In this document: piece by piece, positions 61,889-64,000 of the stretch
Layout: the number at the start of each line of letters is the position of its first letter
How positions within the stretch are numbered: the stretch's first letter is position 1
Assembly (NCBI GenBank): GCA_017590115.1
Contig: JAGGNK010008670.1
Coordinates: 4,769,677 to 4,833,676 of the forward strand
Direction of reading: 5' to 3'
Source of the DNA: Montifringilla adamsi
Taxonomy: Eukaryota; Chordata; Aves; Passeriformes; Passeridae
Length of the DNA: 64,000 nt
The notes under the pieces: generated by a model
The model's database searches: none
What the model was told of the DNA's origin: nothing
What the model saw: the letters and a program-made list of their open reading frames with translations, nothing else
Made by a program: the position numbers and the translations under genes

Positions 61889-64000
61889 TGTCACTGAACT
61901 ACTGCTGCATCAGGTCTATGGAAATGATAAAGCCAGCACTTCTGCTGATCACAGTATGTAGCCTAGAGAAACGAGAGAGACTTTACTTAAAAGTCTCATG
62001 GCAGTTGCATTAAATCCTGGTGCAAAACTGAGAGTTAACATTGTAAGAAATATGCATTATAAATAGTTTATGAAGAACATTTTTTTTTTCCTGTTTCAGC
62101 TACTGGTATTCAAGGCCTCATATAATTTGTGAGTTTCAACATAAAATTCCCAAATAAGGTGTTAATATTTCCCTGGGGATTTTATGTATTTATGTATATG
62201 AAGTCTGTTTTCTTTAGCTGTATTTGAAAGCCATTTCACAGTACAATGAGGTCCTAATTTTTATAGCCAATCAAAGCTGTGCCTTCCATGTAATCAGCTC
62301 TTTGCTATATAGCAGAAAAAAGCAATGCCTTATGAAAAATTAAGTTGTATTTATTTTTTATATAGTATTCAGAATATTAGGCATATGAATCACAAAAACC
62401 TGAATCTAATTAAATTATCAGTTCCTACGGCAAGTTCTGAATCTTCTACAAATATATCTGTAATTGTGTTAAACATATCCCTGCTTAGGAATTCCCCAAG
62501 CTAAAGCTTTTGATGTTGCCTGCTGAATTCTTTGCGGAAATTACAACAATCCAAATACTAACAGGGCAACTGAAACCACTCTGTTGGTTACACAACAGTA
62601 TTTTTAAGTGATAAATTCTGACTCTCAAAGTCGTGCTCCTGTCTGCCTACCAAGTATTTGCAGACATGGCAGGGTTTTCTGCTCTCACTGGGCTTGTGTC
62701 TGGCACAGAACTGTGCAGCAACAGGGAACAAACTCATCAAAAACCCGTGCAGGTTTTTATGTGTGCTTGTCAGCCTGCATTTTTTTTTTTGCCTAGGCCA
62801 GCGGGATTTGGTGTTAAGAAGGTGTGTTTGGAAGCTGAAGAGCTCGTTCTCCAGGCCCATTAATCATGGCTGGGTGTGCAGCAGGTCTCACACAACTCTC
62901 ACCTGTGCTGCTCTCCAGGCTGTGTCCTCACCTGCTGCTCCAAGCACTTGGACTTCCCTTCTGGAGTCCACCTGGCATTCAGGAGAACTCTGCATTCTAA
63001 CAAAGCTACCCGCCTGGACTGTCCCAGAACTGATTTTTTACGTCTAAATGGAGAGGGGAAGTGTCTTCTAAAGCTACTGCTCTCTCTTTTCCCCCTGGCT
63101 AAACGTCAGAGCTAATTTCAACAGAGTTCCTATCCTTAGGTCTGTGTTCAGCTTCGCAATTTGCTTCCCTTTGCAGAGTTGAACCAATGGCAGGAGAGGT
63201 CCAGCTACAGAAGAAAAGAAAAAAAATAATCTTCACTAATTTCAAATTCTTGAAGTCATTCCCTTTGTACTCAGATAAAATTTCCAAATGGAAAGTACAT
63301 TCCAGTCATAGATATAGCCTGAACATAAAACATGTTGAGTAACAGCAGCAAATAATCCTCAGACAAACATGCAAGTACAGGCCATGCCTGCACAATAAAT
63401 GGTGCAGATTCAGATCCCATGAACACAATTAAAAGAGGCTTCATTTATAAAAATAATTGTGTTACAAAATATATCATATAAGCCTATTTGTCTTGAAAAA
63501 AAAATTACATAAATGTTTGGAGAGTTCTTCCCTCTTTCCAATCATTTAATATAGCAAAAGTTAAGCTGCTCTTAAGGAACTGTACTGATGTGGAATTTTC
63601 ATGTGTCAAGGAACTTTATATGTGCACACAGTATTAACTCCTGATCAGAGTCACCTCACAAACACTGTGGCATATAAAGTGATACACATGAGATGAAGTT
63701 GATTAAGGCTATGTTCAATTTCTCATAAATGATACTGGCATACTGAATTACTCATATTTAGCTGAGACATAGAAACTAGTGGTAGTTCTGCAAGTAATGG
63801 TAACTTAATTGATCATTTGAACATGCCTTCAAAGAGCCTTTGGCTACAAATGTAGTTTGGGTTGTAATTCAGGGGTTGCCCTGAACAATGTTTCGTCTGC
63901 TGGCAAAACTTTGAATATGAGTATGATGATACTGTTAATTTGATTTGCCTGGCTTCTCAGAGGGTGTGAACTAAAGCTGAACTTACTATTACTCATCAGT

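Larger units (their letters stand above)
58911..64000. other. Non-coding unique sequence
   Basis: Two fossil repeat cores (59043, 61849) are listed separately. The section 59100-60900 is AT-rich and contains a 107-codon plus-strand frame at 59204-59527 with no recognisable domain. The section 60950-61320 is slightly GC-richer with overlapping frames in both directions. I see no gene, RNA gene or further mobile element to the end of the window. Confidence 0.5.

Overview
The window looks like a stretch of avian, probably songbird, nuclear DNA that lies between genes or inside a very long intron. Every interspersed repeat I can identify with confidence is a 5'-truncated CR1 LINE of the type that dominates bird genomes. 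I see no Alu, L1, B1/B2 or young tRNA-SINE sequence, and repeat density is low. There is no bacterial, phage or organellar gene organisation. The species call is inference from repeat content, not from a marker gene.

I found no protein-coding gene that I would defend, and no rRNA, tRNA, snRNA, known miRNA or CRISPR array. Open frames here are mostly 60-170 codons, occur on both strands, overlap in several frames, and cluster where local GC is higher. That is what chance gives. Three stretches stand out a little from this background and are listed as low-confidence candidates: a 245-codon cysteine-rich frame on the minus strand (28264-29001), a terminal-exon-like segment on the minus strand (5447-5689), and a 95-nt exon-like segment with a CAG acceptor and GTGAGT donor on the plus strand (18738-18832).

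Layout. 1-11.5 kb: unique sequence with fossil repeat remnants near 3.76 and 5.42 kb, a CpG-retaining patch near 4.1-4.4 kb and a pyrimidine tract near 4.96 kb. 11.5-12.9 kb: two truncated CR1 copies in opposite orientation. 13-26 kb: unique sequence with an imperfect inverted repeat at 13.1 kb, the exon-like segment at 18.7 kb and several T-rich runs. 26-37 kb: a 35-A run, the long minus-strand open frame and a possible MIR remnant at 29.8 kb. 37-47.7 kb: an old CR1 (37.06 kb), a 42-T run (37.94 kb), GC/CpG-richer patches at 42.8-43.2 and 46.0-46.2 kb, and a younger CR1 (47.4 kb). 48-54 kb: AT-rich unique sequence with possible conserved non-coding stretches. 54.2-54.7 kb: a minus-strand CR1 closely matching the 12.7 kb copy, followed by a nested short direct repeat. 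55-64 kb: A-rich expansions, including a duplicated A-tract unit at 58.75-58.9 kb, and two more fossil repeat remnants.

I did not find a new biological system. The best candidates for a second look are the possible conserved non-coding elements and the exon-like segments. All of them need cross-species alignment or RNA evidence that cannot be had from the sequence alone.
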